The notes under the pieces were generated by a model. The model did not search any database. It was given only the letters and a program-made list of their open reading frames with translations, and had not been told where the DNA came from. Source: Deltaproteobacteria bacterium (GTDB taxonomy: Bacteria; Myxococcota_A; UBA9042; DTJE01). Taken from it: 6,001 bases of DNA. The stretch is taken from the NCBI GenBank assembly GCA_013151875.1, contig JAADHL010000088.1, forward strand, positions 1-6,001. Reading direction: 5' to 3'. Made by a program: the position numbers and the translations under genes. Of this stretch, positions 5,909 to 6,001 are shown one piece after another. Numbering within the stretch: the first letter of the stretch is position 1; every line of letters starts with the position of its first letter.

Positions 5909-6001
5909 ATGCCCAAATCCACCGTCAAATCTGCGTCAGAGACGGCGGAAACGAGTGCTTTGGCAAGGCAGCAAGCCGATTTGGGCGCAGGCGTACTGGA
6001 T
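5909..6001 (+). CDS. Start of the next gene in the permease operon (cut by window end)
   Basis: An ATG two bases after the permease stop opens a frame that stays open for 31 codons to the window edge, beginning MPKSTVKSASETAETSALAR. An AAGAAG-type purine stretch (5896-5901) is a modest ribosome site. The visible residues are a polar, low-complexity N-terminal tail with no signal peptide or motif, so the product cannot be named. By position it could be a transporter ATPase: such proteins often have their first strand soon after a short leader, and the last visible residues are GVLD. That is only a guess from context. Confidence 0.6.
   Translation, partial: MPKSTVKSASETAETSALARQQADLGAGVLD

Noticed and set aside
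5875..5935. Frameshift at the end of the DppC-like gene: the frame of the next gene read upstream gives FGLRSRR, reminiscent of the family's GDGLRDAL tail
   Set aside because: The annotated frame aligns without gaps through WLVAAP to the Asp of the GD pair, whereas GLR in the other frame falls about three residues too early. A naturally short tail is simpler.

Overview
The window is a compact stretch of a bacterial chromosome in which every supported gene lies on the + strand. It has moderately high GC, envelope proteins with membrane anchors or signal peptides, and ATGA/TGATG gene junctions. The signal-peptide, periplasmic-type and TPR proteins suggest a Gram-negative organism, and the style recalls deltaproteobacterial or myxococcal lineages. 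That placement is a guess: no rRNA or other taxon-defining marker is present. No tRNA, rRNA, CRISPR array, insertion sequence or phage gene was seen.

Layout. (1) 1-414 is the C-terminal end of RecJ single-strand exonuclease, ending in tandem stops. (2) 415-493 is a short gap with a perfect 7+5+7 inverted repeat overlapping a TATACT -10-like hexamer. (3) 494-1681 encodes a membrane-anchored TPR protein. (4) 1708-2442 encodes an exported protein that reads like a trypsin/HtrA-fold protein whose catalytic His and Asp are replaced. (5) 2439-3467 is tilS (tRNA-Ile lysidine synthetase), overlapping the previous gene by 4 nt. (6) 3468-3507 is a short gap with an extended -10-like element placed so that the next transcript could be leaderless. 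(7) 3508-4650 and 4650-5906 encode the two permeases of a DppB/DppC-type (peptide/nickel) ABC transporter, overlapping by 1 nt. (8) 5909-6001 is the start of a further gene two bases downstream that runs off the window.

How they work together. The TPR gene, the pseudoprotease gene and tilS look like one transcription unit. The permease pair looks like the start of a second unit whose ATPases and binding protein would lie downstream.

The most unusual feature is in the permeases. Both carry extra extracytoplasmic sequence between TM1 and the conserved permease core: about 60 residues in the DppB-like protein and about 150 in the DppC-like protein. The DppC insert has four cysteines and ends in a textbook EF-hand calcium loop just before the conserved GSDGLGRD motif. 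The DppB insert contains a stretch resembling half of a lipoyl/HlyD barrel-sandwich domain. A calcium-responsive or self-docking peptide importer is a reasonable hypothesis, but it is inference from motifs only.
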